Shown: piece after piece, positions 44,020-54,117 of the stretch
Layout of the letters: every line of letters begins with the position of its first letter
Numbering within the stretch: position 1 is the stretch's first letter
NCBI GenBank assembly: GCA_033030425.1
Contig: JAUFSD010000012.1
Coordinates: 1,240,001-1,304,000, forward strand
Source: Verpa conica
Lineage: Eukaryota > Ascomycota > Pezizomycetes > Pezizales > Morchellaceae
Direction: 5' to 3'
Length of the DNA stretch: 64,000 nt
The notes under the pieces: model-generated
What the model saw: only the letters and a program-made list of their open reading frames with translations
The model's database searches: none
What the model was told of the DNA's origin: nothing
Program-made: the position numbers and the translations under genes

Positions 44020-44736
44020 TGATCATTGTCATTGTTGTGGGAGGTGGAGGAGAACTAAGGGCAAGGTATGAAATATAGGTCTTGGCGGGGCTAGCCCGTC
44101 AGTTATAACGCCTCCGGGCATGTAAGATAGAACAACAACCTTCCCAGACAAGAAAGAATACCCCCACATTGTCATTGTCACTCAAATCTAACATGTAACG
44201 CTAATCCATAACAGCACAACCAACTCTGAAGCAAGATTTCTCAACCGGCCCAGGTAACCGAACTAGTACGAATTAGGTTATGATAATGCGACCCACACGT
44301 ATTCTGAGATGAAACATCTCACTTGGGTTCACAATACCTTTCCACCCTATCATCATAGTAATAAACAATTCCACACTTGGGGCCAAGCTATCTAAGCTCT
44401 GCATGAAACCTGAAGAACTTTTGGCCCTTAGAAATGACCCCTATTACTATATATACTATCTAGATATTATATTACATTTATTTATTTTTCCGTGAAAGGA
44501 AGTAACGCCTATTTTAGTCTATAAACCTCTCAACCTAACTGCTTTGACTCTTAGGACCAGCCCCCTCAACACTAAAGAAATCCCATAATAGATGTAAGAT
44601 TTTTCTACTGTTTTACCCCGTAAAATGACTTTGGATATTGCTTGACCGTAACGCTCATGTAAGGCCTCCAACTGTGTTTTGAATCCATCAGTATATATTC
44701 CCTAGTGTCTCCGTGAGAAACATACCTACGAAAGAA
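44020..44736. other. Spacer, duplicated 3' flank of member C
   Basis: After the LINE the duplicated segment resumes. 44270-44540 is a diverged copy of 47975-48240 (shared CGACCC, TGAAGAAC, TTGGCCCTTAG and AGTAACGCCT blocks in the same order), so flanks of C and D were duplicated with the genes. Confidence 0.6.
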
Positions 44737-45888
44737 CTAACCCGCAGAAGTGCCCCTAGGATTAGGGGCCCAAAAGTCCAAGCAGGGCTTGGTGGATAGT
44801 GGATTCTTTTCCACCTCCTTCATGGCATTTGACCAGATAATCTCCCTATGCTTCCCATGGCCGATCTGGTGATTATATCCCCCAGGGATGATGACCTTTG
44901 CATTGACGGTTTTAGGGTCAATTATATAGCCTAATTCGTCTCCCCAAGCTATACGACACTCTTTACAAATTTCCTCGAAGCTGGCGGTTGTGGAGAGTGG
45001 CATCTCAATCACCGAGTCCCCCGGCACCATTCGTGTTATGAACGAACGGGTCCTGTCATGTGGTGTAGGGTGGGGGGCTTCCACGTTGTCTGAAGGTCTA
45101 GAGTGCCGCACCCGTTTTGAGGGACTCAAGTCCCGACTTTCGACCCCAAATATGCGCTTACCGAGGGCTGAGGGTAAAGGTGAGCTCAGAGGTATACTAT
45201 TGGGACCTCCGTCCCTGGCTCCAGCAGACTCGTAGTTTTGGCTCTGTGGGGATGAGCCTGCAAAGCCTGAAGAAGAGGGCCGGGGGTGTATATTTTCGGC
45301 AGGAATTCCTTCCTCCCTATCTTGCTGCTGCTGCCCCTGTATTCCTAGTTGTTCTCTCTCACCTAGTTGTTCTCTCTCAGGCTCTTGATCATCCTCGTCG
45401 AGTGCTTCCTCCTCCTCAAGATCTCGACCCTCCTCTTCGAGTCCTTCCTCTTCAAGATCTTGGTCCTCCTCTTCAAGCTCCGGAGTCCCCATCCGTATCG
45501 ATTCCCGTATCGACTCTCTCCACCTACGTAGGCATTCTTTAGACGCCAGACCAATCACAGTCTCTATAAAGTATTCTGAAATCCTAATATCCCTTGAGCA
45601 CTATAGAAAGAAAAAATCTTAAACAGGTACTAGAAAGGAAACATACTTATTTCTCTCATCCATATTCACACCCTGAAGTTCCCCCCAGAATTTTTGCCTC
45701 ATTCCCGAATCTGACATGAGAGCAATGGCCCATTTCCGGTATTCTTCTTTAATTTTGGATCCCTCCCATGGACTAGCTAGACATATAGAATTATCGTGTT
45801 CTTTTTTGAGGTGCTTTTCGATACTTCTTCGGAGTCTTTGTTTATCTGTTTTTGCAAGACACCAGATCTCTTCGGGTTTGCTAGGCAT
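44737..45888 (-). CDS. Array family member C, divergent
   Basis: Exons 45888-45647 and 45583-44737 (63-bp intron, GTATGT..ATTAG, phase 2), giving 362 aa, the longest member. N-domain: RLRRSIEKHLKKEHDNSICLASP and DSGMRQKFWGELQG. Exon 2 opens ISEYFIETVIGLASKECLRRWRE, then an unusually long Glu/Leu repeat (LEEEDQDLEEEGLEEEGRDLEEEE), a Gln/Pro/Ser linker and LSPSKRVRHS. The C-domain (FITRMVPGDSVIEMPL, QIGHGKHREIIWSNAM) keeps the family layout but lacks the FAPLTI and ESEI motifs. It has drifted or changed role. Function unknown. Confidence 0.75.
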
Positions 45889-46349
45889 ATTTGTAGGAAA
45901 AAAAATATGAGTATAAAGATAGTAACTAATAGGTAGAGAATGATATCGAGTGTTTTTGTCTCTGTTCTAGCTCATGTAGTCGAAGAAGACAGAAATGTGC
46001 GGGTTAGTCCTGATATAAGACCTCTTGTTTTGCAATGCGTAATGGTGTGTTTCCAAAAAAATTGTCAGTCAGAACTCAATGGTCGGCTATTGGGCAAGGA
46101 CTTACATGCAGATGTATTAGGATGGCTTTTGCGGGCGGTAGGCATGAGACAAATAGTTGAAACCTTTTGAAAATGTATCTACAGCTAGTGGAACCCTGAT
46201 ATAGCTCATGCACTTGGAGACATATAGGCCATACGTTTGCGCTGGGGGCAGTCTGTTGAGATAGATCTTATGAGCAGACAGAGCCCCAGCTCATATACAT
46301 ACCTGTATTGGAAGTATCGAAGATGTTACATGGGGTTCGGTTTTATTGG
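45889..46349. other. Spacer upstream of member C
   Basis: No gene supported; promoter of C is expected at its left edge. Confidence 0.5.
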
Positions 46350-46628
46350 GAGTATACATTATTTAGAGTATGCCAAGAACCAATCATGGGACTTCACTCG
46401 TAGTACTTGCGCCACCGGCCGCAACAACCGAATCTAGACTACAGAAATTGGTTAAAACGGTTATGGCCGCAGTGTAGTAAACTGTATCGGTACTTAAAAT
46501 TCCTCTGCTTCATTAACTTTGCTCTCTTTTTTTTACCTAGCGGTGCTACTGCTTTCGGTATTGCCAAATTTAGCAATACTTAATTCTGGTGATAACGCTA
46601 ACCTATAATAGCATAGCCAACTCTGAAG
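46350..46628. repeat. Diverged copy of the segment split by the LINE
   Basis: Paralogous to 36830-37017 plus 44170-44230 and lacking the LINE, so it serves as an empty-site comparison. Carries short frame remnants only. Confidence 0.6.
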
Positions 46629-48510
46629 AAAAAAAAGGACCGGAAAATGTAGGCATTAGGCTGTAACATCAGGAGGCACGAATGTATTGGACGCCGTTGC
46701 CGGCAAGATGAATCAGGGCGCCGGAGCATCGGGCAAGATTCATTTTTGTTTTCCCAGGGTACTCAGAGCGAAGAAGCGTCTAGGCATATAAATTTATTCC
46801 AATGAGGGACCAGAGACTTGCGTTTTTGAGGACTCAACGCTTCTGACTCATATGCGGGTGAGACGTGCAGATTTTCCGAATCAAAGTGTGGCATAGTGAC
46901 TTTGCCATGCCACTGCGCCACTATGCATACTCTTTATTCCAGACAGATCTGAATACAGCAGCTTCCGTCCCCCGTCCTCAATTCCTCCCTATTACCTCTC
47001 CCTTCTTGAGAGTCCTATCCTCGCTAATTAGAGATACACTTTGCGTACTGAATGCTGTCACATTCAGTGGTCACGCCCGAGTACAAATATGGCTTACCTA
47101 TTATATTATTACGCATATGCAGTTATGTTATAAGAAAAACAAGGCGTAACAACTAATCCTCCCATATGACCCGCGTACCAACCGTCAAAAACAAGTATAA
47201 TAAAAAAAAAGTATCTCCATTTAGCACACGGACGCGTTTGTTCCTTTTTACGACTTGTCCCACCCTTTACGTTCCTTATTTTTTTTTTAATTGGTTAACG
47301 GTCTGCAAGATCTCCATATCCCTACTTCGATTCTTTTACCACTCTGGTTTTACTTCTCTATTTGCTGCTCTTCTCAAGCCCCAAACGCGTACCCCGCTAT
47401 AGCTCCGCTGATAAGAGAGGGGAGATGGTATACGTATAAACGCGAGTCGAGACGTGTCTGGTATCTGGCGGTTGGAAAAAGAAAGAAAAAGACAAGTAGA
47501 CTGAATACGTGGTCACATGTAAAGAAAACCCGAGTGTACCTGATAAGTAAAAAAAAAAAGAAACGTTGTCAACAACAGCGTCCGATTAACTGGCCGTCCA
47601 GTCTTATCCTAGTAAGGATCTTAAGTAATCTACTGTTGCTTACGGGGATGGATGTTGACGCACCAGAGAGATTGAGGCAATAAATAACCGTAATTGTATA
47701 CCCTGTTTACAATTGAGATTGCAGCAGTTATTCTTACCAAATAATTCATGCGCATCAACACCGTATACGGCCGTACTTCCCCCTCATCCAGAAAAATCCG
47801 GCCCAATCAGAACAGCCAAACGCTACAGCCTAGAAAGGTCCATCATATACCAGGTATAGTAACAGCTGCTATACTAGTACGGGTGGCGGTTATGAAATCT
47901 CAAGGAATTTCCACCCTGATAATTGATTGAATAATCCGCTTTAGAAGTCGTAAAATGATCAGATAGCGATAAAAAGGTATGATGATCCGACCCATGCGCA
48001 TTTTCACAGAGATAAAGCATCCCACCTGGCCGGGTTACTCGTAAAAGCTTTAATAATTTTAATTAATAAAATAATATCACTTGGAGCAAAGATAGACTCT
48101 GCGCGCAGTTTGAAGAACGCTTGGCCCTTAGGAGTAGCCTCGTTATCTCACATCTTTCTGAGGAAGTGATTCTTTAGGCTAGGTTTTTCCCCCTCAGACG
48201 CACCTAGTAACGCCTCTTTTAGTTCATAAATCACTCAGCCTATTGAAAGCCTAGATCTAATCGTGCCCTTTAGCAGAGGGGGGGCCGGTTCATTCTCCTA
48301 TCAACACGATATGGCCCTCGTACCCTCTTACAAGATCCGGACAATGAGTCCGGGAAGTCTTTACAGCGGTATAAATGTTGATTTCATTTCACTACTTAGC
48401 CTAGATGTATGAACGAATGAACGAGGTAATCATAAATATCAGTCTAAATTTACCCTAGAGGCACTGTAATAAACCCGGCTAAAAATATATGAAGAAACAC
48501 CATGTAAATC
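46629..48510. other. Spacer between C and D
   Basis: No gene supported. 47975-48240 is the paralogue of 44270-44540. Confidence 0.55.
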
Positions 48511-49485
48511 TTAGAACTCCACCATGATATCTGATTCTGGAAAGCCTTTAGCTAGCTCCATGATATAAGACCAGCTTCTCTCTCTGCTCCGTCCAAAACC
48601 AACATTATACTCTCCTAACCCAGATATCAAAACTTTGGCTTTAACATCCTCAAAACACATTGCTCCACCCTCCTGGGTCCTTGAAGCCTCATAGAAATAC
48701 TCAAGGAAGTCTCGAAATCCAATTGACAGCGGAGCGAAAACAAGAGTGATAGTATTGTCAGGTCCTACACGTGTTTTAAAAACACGATCGGCCCTTTCAT
48801 TTGATTCTGGGGTGTGTCGAGAAGAGGAAGGTTGGTAATCGCTTACAGATCTAGTATAGCTAGGCTCTCTTGTTTCTCTTAACACAGAGGAACTCGTTCG
48901 TTTTGAAGGGGGCAGTGTCTCATCCTCAGAAGTGTATTGACTGGTTGAAGAATCTACATAATGGATAACGGGAATAGCTGTGAATATACCAGAGCAAAGA
49001 TAGTCAGTTCTGTATTTTACATAGTAGGGGATAACTGAGACCATATTTGGCTCATGAGAAAGCTACCTCTCACCGACCTCCTAAGCCCCTCCACTTTCGC
49101 TGGTCTTTTCCTGCTCTTAGAAGCCACATAGGCTCGTCTTGTACTTGCTAGATGGGCAACAAGTCTTTTGAAAAACAGATGAATACTAGAGTTCCAGCTA
49201 TTGTTAGTACCTAAAAGAATATTAAAAGAGGGGAAAGATATACTTTGCCTCGTTCTCATCAAATTTCCACTTTCCTCGGGTTCTGTGGCCCCAAAACTGT
49301 TGCCCAATCCCACTTCTAAAGTAGTTTAGAGTCCACTCGTGGAATCTTACAGCGTTCTTTGCTGGGCCAGCTAGTCCAATAGAGGTTTCGGGTTCATGCT
49401 TAAGGCACTCCGAAACAGTGCTCCAGAGTTTTGCAAAGTCGGGTTTTGAAAGTCGGGATTGCCTCTGTAGCGTTATGCTAGTCAT
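48511..49485 (-). CDS. Array family member D, three-exon type
   Basis: Exons 49485-49244, 49185-49067 and 48977-48511, giving 275 aa. Intron 1 (58 bp, GTATAT..TCTAG) is phase 2 as in all members; intron 2 (89 bp, GTAGCT..CACAG) is phase 1 and is shared only with member E. N-domain: FAKLWSTVSECLKHEPETSIGLAGP and NYFRSGIGQQFWGHRTRGKW. Exon 2: HLFFKRLVAHLASTRRAYVASKSRKR. Linker: YTSEDETLPPSKRTSSS. C-domain: FKTRVGPDNTITLVFAPL to ESDIMVEF. Spliced frames join cleanly at both junctions. Function unknown; likely nuclear by its basic patches (inference). Confidence 0.8.
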
Positions 49486-49613
49486 AGTACTATAAACACG
49501 GTGAGAATGATGTATAGATGGTAACATGTGGTGTAGAGATTTAGGGAGGGGGCGTGACTAAATCCCCTTCAACCTGCGCTTCCTACTTCCACTAATATGA
49601 GACAAATTTAATA

Positions 49614-49840
49614 CCGTATAATCTGATTAAATTCGACCCGCTGTGGCCGGGGGTAACATGCGTTTTTGCGCAATATTCAACACAAAAAAACAAAAAACAA
49701 CACAGTTTTACTCTATATCAGTGTAAGTACATACCTTTCTTGTCCTAGTACCAGGAATTTCCGTGGCCTCAACTGTTCCAGCGCCTATTAACACGCACTC
49801 ACCCCTGCTACAGCGGGTCGAATTTAATCAGATTATACGG
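49614..49840. mobile_element. TIR element 1 (MITE-like), perfect 31-bp ends
   Basis: 227 bp with perfect 31-bp inverted repeats beginning CCGTATAATCTGATT (49614-49644 against 49810-49840), flanked by TA on both sides. No coding capacity. The paralogous upstream region of member E (near 52641-52685) reads straight through the same flanks, giving an empty site. Confidence 0.9.
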
Positions 49841-49959
49841 TAAGTCTACCGCCCTGACCTACTTCTGTCCCGCAGTGTTTTATTACAGAGCTTAGGCCAA
49901 GCGCCAAATCCAGAATACAACTTATTAAGTTCAGATATATCAGAATTGGTTAACAGATA

Positions 49960-50220
49960 TATACTCGCGTCAAGGCTAAAGTATTGGGACATACCAGGGT
50001 GTCATGAATCTGAGCGGCCAGTATTCTACTGTTGCTACCACTGTGTTTTATTATAGAGTTTAGGCCAAGCACAACAGTTTGTTAAGCCCAGATCAAAATA
50101 TATACTGTCTTTTAAGTCGTAATTCCAGAAATTGCTGTTCTGTATTGCGTCACAAGCCTATCTCGCCGTGGTATGTCCTTTTTTGGAGTGTCCCAATACT
50201 TTAGCCCTGACCCGAGTATA
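49960..50220. mobile_element. TIR element 2 (MITE-like)
   Basis: Ends TATACTCGSGTCARGGCTAA form 32-bp inverted repeats with two differences, flanked by TA (49958-49959, 50221-50222). TA target and TIR type fit Tc1/mariner-related non-autonomous elements. Its right half (50108-50220) recurs in diverged form at 50468-50585. Confidence 0.8.
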
Positions 50221-50467
50221 TAATTGTGCTTCTGGGTAAGAGCAAAAAAGAAGGGAGGTCCATAGAGACACAGCCAGGAGGAGGGAATAGTTGCTAAAGC
50301 GCGTATTCATTATTATCTCTGGTAATAGAAGCTTGCCAAACCTCTAAAATAGTGGGAACCGGTTATTATATGCCTTATTTTGGGAGTTTGCACTTCTGAG
50401 ACACCTCCGTGCCTATTCTACATCCCATGTTTTCTGGCCCTTATCCAGGGACAGAAGTACACCGTGA

Positions 50468-50585
50468 CTGTCTTGCAAGTCGTAATTCTTGAAATTGCTG
50501 TACTGTATTGCGCTATGAAGCTATATTGTCGTTATATTTCCCATTTCAGGTGTCCCCAGCGCTTTAGCCCTGACCCAAATATGCC
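50468..50585. repeat. Diverged partial copy of TIR element 2
   Basis: Matches 50108-50220 in order (AAGTCGTAATTC, GAAATTGCTGT, CTGTATTGCG, CTTTAGCCCTGACCC). I could not find a left end, so it is probably truncated. Confidence 0.65.
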
Positions 50586-50977
50586 CATGCTTAGGATAAG
50601 CATAAATTAACTCTAATCCTGTGACATATATCACATTTCTAGAAGCAAAAACATAAGTATACCTGATAGATTTGTTATGCAGACGTCCTCTATTCAAAGT
50701 GTCCACTAGACTGCTTTAGGCTTTAGCTGAACCGATTAAGGCTAGCTTAAGGTAGTAACCCTTATAATCAGAGTCACTATATGTTTAATAGTGTGTAACG
50801 GGGATGTCCGTATAGCTAATTGATTAAGTCAATATGGTATTCTTTTATCTCTTTACCTCGACTGAAAATTTTGGTACATAAATATAGTAATACAATCGCC
50901 ACAATTTTCGTATCGAGTTATATCACACATATAGGCATAATAAGACAAAGAGGAAATTACATACCACAGCCGGACCC

Positions 50978-51123
50978 TTAAAAATCAAGATCAGCCGTAA
51001 TCTCGGACTCTGGCGTATTCTGGAACCATATAATGTAAGATTAAGCCCTTTCTCTGCTTTTCTTTGCTTGATGGGATCAAATGCACATAAGGCCTTCGCT
51101 TTGACTTCTTTGTAATTGATTCC
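50978..51123 (-). pseudogene. Remnant of an eighth array family member
   Basis: The last part of a C-terminal domain is readable on the minus strand: YKEVKAKA near 51110, then after a frame break SYIIWFQNTPESEITADLDF ending at a stop (50978-50980). The PESEIT signature and the conserved 3' flank (50878-50940, like 52985-53045) tie it to the family. The N-domain, linker and most of the C-domain are gone. Confidence 0.75.
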
Positions 51124-51421
51124 TGCCATTCCCGTGTATGATCGCTACTAGGATCCGTGGCCTCCCGACTAATTTTGTTACGATTATTATTGGGGGACTC
51201 ACCTTGAAGAAAGTATGGGCTGGCTGTGACAAGTATGTTGTATTTGTAATGATTCTAGCTCGAAAAGCTCGAATAAGCACCTTAGGCTAGAATTCTACCT
51301 CCATTTATAACGATATAAGTATTTTGTATTTCACTACTCAAGTTGGATATATCTCAGGGGCACCGTGATAACCTCGATTAATAATATATATTTGACTTCG
51401 AAAGCCAGAGAAGTACAAATC

Positions 51422-52325
51422 TTAGGGCCCCACCATGATCTCTAGTTCTGACAGATTCTCGGCCAACTTCATTATATAAGACCAGCTTCTCTCTCTGCTT
51501 CGTCCCAGCGCAACATTATACTCTCCTAGCCCAGGTACCGAAACCTTGACTTTAATACCTTCAAAATCCATCACTCCATCCCCCTGAACCCCCAAAGCTT
51601 CATGGAAGTACTCGAGGAAGCCTTGAAAGTTAATTGTCGGAGGTGCGAAAACGGGCATGATTACATTGTCAGGTCCCTGGCGCGTTTTAAAGACACGATC
51701 GGCTTCGCCCAAATCCGGAGTACATGAAGCGGAGGAAGGAGGCTCTTCTATGTCTTCTGACATAGAACGTTTGATTTGTTTTGGAGTCACTGCCTCATCC
51801 TCAGATGTATATCCGCTGGTCTCGAGGTCTACGGAAGAGATACCTATTAGCACATTAGAAGAAAGAAGAACTCGCAATAGTTGGGGCAGTGGTTAGGTCA
51901 TAAGAACGTTACCTCGTATAGTTCCGCCAGCCCTGCTACCATTTATATCTCTTGACCTTATCCTACGCCTCCTGTATCGTTTCTTATTCGCCTGGTAAAT
52001 AATAAGTCTCTTGAAAAACTCAAAAATGCTAGTACTCTAACCGTCAACACTATGACGTTTAGGAAAGAGATGGGGGGGCATACTCTGTCTCATCCTTAGC
52101 AAGCGTCCATTCTCCTTGGGTCGTAGGGCCCCAGAACCGTTGCCCAACCCCACTCCTAAGATAATCCAGAGTCCATTGGTTGAAAGATGTTGGGGCCTTA
52201 CTTGGACCAGCTAGTCCGACGGAACCATCAGGCTCGCGTAGAAGATGAGTTGAGACAGTATCCCAAAGTCTCCTAAACTCTGACGTAGAGAGTCGCGATA
52301 GTTTTTGTAAGTGTTCACTATTCAT
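51422..52325 (-). CDS. Array family member E, three-exon type
   Basis: Exons 52325-52084, 52028-51913 and 51843-51422, giving 259 aa, the shortest member. Intron 1 is phase 2 (GTATGC..ACTAG, 55 bp), intron 2 phase 1 (GTAACG..AATAG, 69 bp). N-domain: FRRLWDTVSTHLLREPDGSVGLAGP and DYLRSGVGQRFWGPTTQGEW. Exon 2: IFEFFKRLIIYQANKKRYRRRRIRSR. Exon 3 linker: YTSEDEAVTPKQIKRS, close to that of D. C-domain: FKTRQGPDNVIMPVFAPP to ELEIMVGP. D and E are sister copies. Function unknown. Confidence 0.8.
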
Positions 52326-53083
52326 AGGAGATATTTTAGGAAGCTAAACGCGTAGTGTAGAAATTTTTTGGGGGGGATGGTGGGTATTGGTTTTTTGTTT
52401 GCTTTCAGGGAATTGGCCTTGTGTTTGGTTTTGGTTTTGGGGGGGCTGGGACGCGTGTGTTTGGTGCTTGTCCAGGTCCTTTTGGCGTGAATGTATCCTA
52501 TTTTATCTCGTATCCAGTCCACTGATGATAAGGCTACATAAAAAAGCCACGTAGATTATCAAGTAAGATGAGGTTCTAGTATGATAGTGGGATAATGTAG
52601 ACGATGGGTGCGGCTATATCTCTCTGGTGTGTTTGCCATTCTTAATATGAGACAAGTTTGGTACTCTGCCGCCCGGACCTACCACCATGTTATAAGCTCA
52701 TGATTCAACAGATTGCAATAGATTAATCTATATGGTAATTTAGACATACAGTGGAATTACATTATAGATATAAGATCCGGCAGCCCCAGTTTTCACCGCT
52801 TGTAGAAACCTACATTGATACAAGTATAACCTGATATAAGCATACACCCTTTATTCCCGCACGTGTATGCTTATATCGGGGTCCATATGTATATAGATAG
52901 AGTAAGAATTCTAAAGATTTACCTTTTAGGTATCTAAGTACTTACTACGTTATACCGGCCGGCTATTTGCCGGTACGCATACTAAGTCTAGTAGTTTAGA
53001 AATTTCCACAATTTTGGTATCCGTATCATAGCTACACATATCATAAAACAAAAGAAAAAATTATAGCTGTCGGCCCTCAAACA
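52326..53083. other. Spacer between E and F
   Basis: Holds the promoter side of E (empty site for TIR element 1 near 52641-52685), a hairpin, and the conserved 3' flank of F. Confidence 0.5.
52833..52877. repeat. Perfect 14-bp inverted repeat (hairpin)
   Basis: GATATAAGCATACA (52833-52846) and its exact complement (52864-52877) around a 17-nt loop. It could be a transcript terminator structure or a relic of a small element; I cannot tell. Confidence 0.7.
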
Positions 53084-54029
53084 TCACAGATCCACCATAA
53101 TCTCAGACTCTGGCATGCTTTCTGCTAATTTCATGATATAAGACCAGCCTTTCCCCCTGCTTCGGCCTAATCCAATCTGATACTGTCCTAATCCAGATAT
53201 GGAGATCTTAACTTTCACGTTTTCAGCATCCATCTCTCTATTCTCTACCCCCCAACCCTCGCGGCAGTATTCAACAAAGCCTTTGAAATCAATTGTCAAA
53301 GGGGCAAAAATGGGTGTGATTATATTGTTGTCTCCAAGGCGTGTCCTAAAGATACGGCCATCTTCTTCTGGTTCTGGAGTAGGTGAAAATAGCTCGCTAC
53401 TTGAAGGTCTAGAACCAGTGTCTGTTGACGTGGAGAATTTGATACGCTTCGGGGAAGCTTGTGTCCTATCCTCGAAAGCACGTATTCTGGTGGGAGAACT
53501 CTGCCGGGACGGGCCCGCAACGGTTTGTATAGATGACTGATACTGTATATCATCTATATAATCACCCTCGTCATCCTCATCATCTTCATCCCCCTCTGCT
53601 TCCGACCCTTCGTCCTCTCTCGAGTGTGTCGCCTTGTATATCCTCTTCCTACGACCTCGCTCTATCATTGCCACTAAAGTCACGAGCCGTTTAAAGAAAT
53701 CCAAAACTCTGGTATCTCACCTGTCAGGACTGTAATACAACCATCAAGAGTAGGGAGAAAACATACACCGCACTATTCTCAGTAAGATTTAATTTCCCAT
53801 CTGCTCCATGACCCCAGAATTGCTGCCCAATCCCACTATCAAGATAGTCAATAGTCCATGACAGGAAGCGTGTATTCTTTTCTGAAGGCGAGCAACCGGG
53901 GCCAGCTAGTCCGATAGAGTTGTTGGGCTCGTCCTGAAGATGTTTCTTTACGGTATTCCAGAGTCTTGCAAATGTGGATTCGGGGAGTTGAGATAGCTCT
54001 TGGAGCTTTCGAGATGTCAAACTAGCCAT
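53084..54029 (-). CDS. Array family member F
   Basis: Exons 54029-53767 and 53708-53084 (58-bp intron, GTATGT..ACCAG, phase 2), giving 295 aa. N-domain: FARLWNTVKKHLQDEPNNSIGLAGP and DYLDSGIGQQFWGHGADGKL. Exon 2: LDFFKRLVTLVAMIERGRRKRIYK, an acidic run (GSEAEGDEDDEDDEGDY), QASPKRIKFSTS and a Pro/Ser stretch. C-domain: FRTRLGDNNIITPIFAPL, ENVKVKISISGLGQYQIGLG, GWSYIMKLAESMPESEIMVDL. This copy is closest to the apparent family consensus and a good reference. Function unknown. Confidence 0.82.
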
Positions 54030-54090
54030 TGTGGTATGTAGTGGGTGCAGGGTGCAGATGTTATGGACGAGGCTCTTGTGGTGTGTTCTG

Positions 54091-54117
54091 GCTTAATAAG
54101 CCTACCGCTCGGACCTT
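54091..54117 (-). promoter_or_regulatory. Conserved upstream block of member F
   Basis: Plus-strand CTTAATAAGCCTACCGCTCG recurs with few changes upstream of G (57159-57180) and partly upstream of D and E. Read on the minus strand it gives a TTATTAAG box about 65 bp before the ATG, a plausible TATA-like core promoter. Confidence 0.5.
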
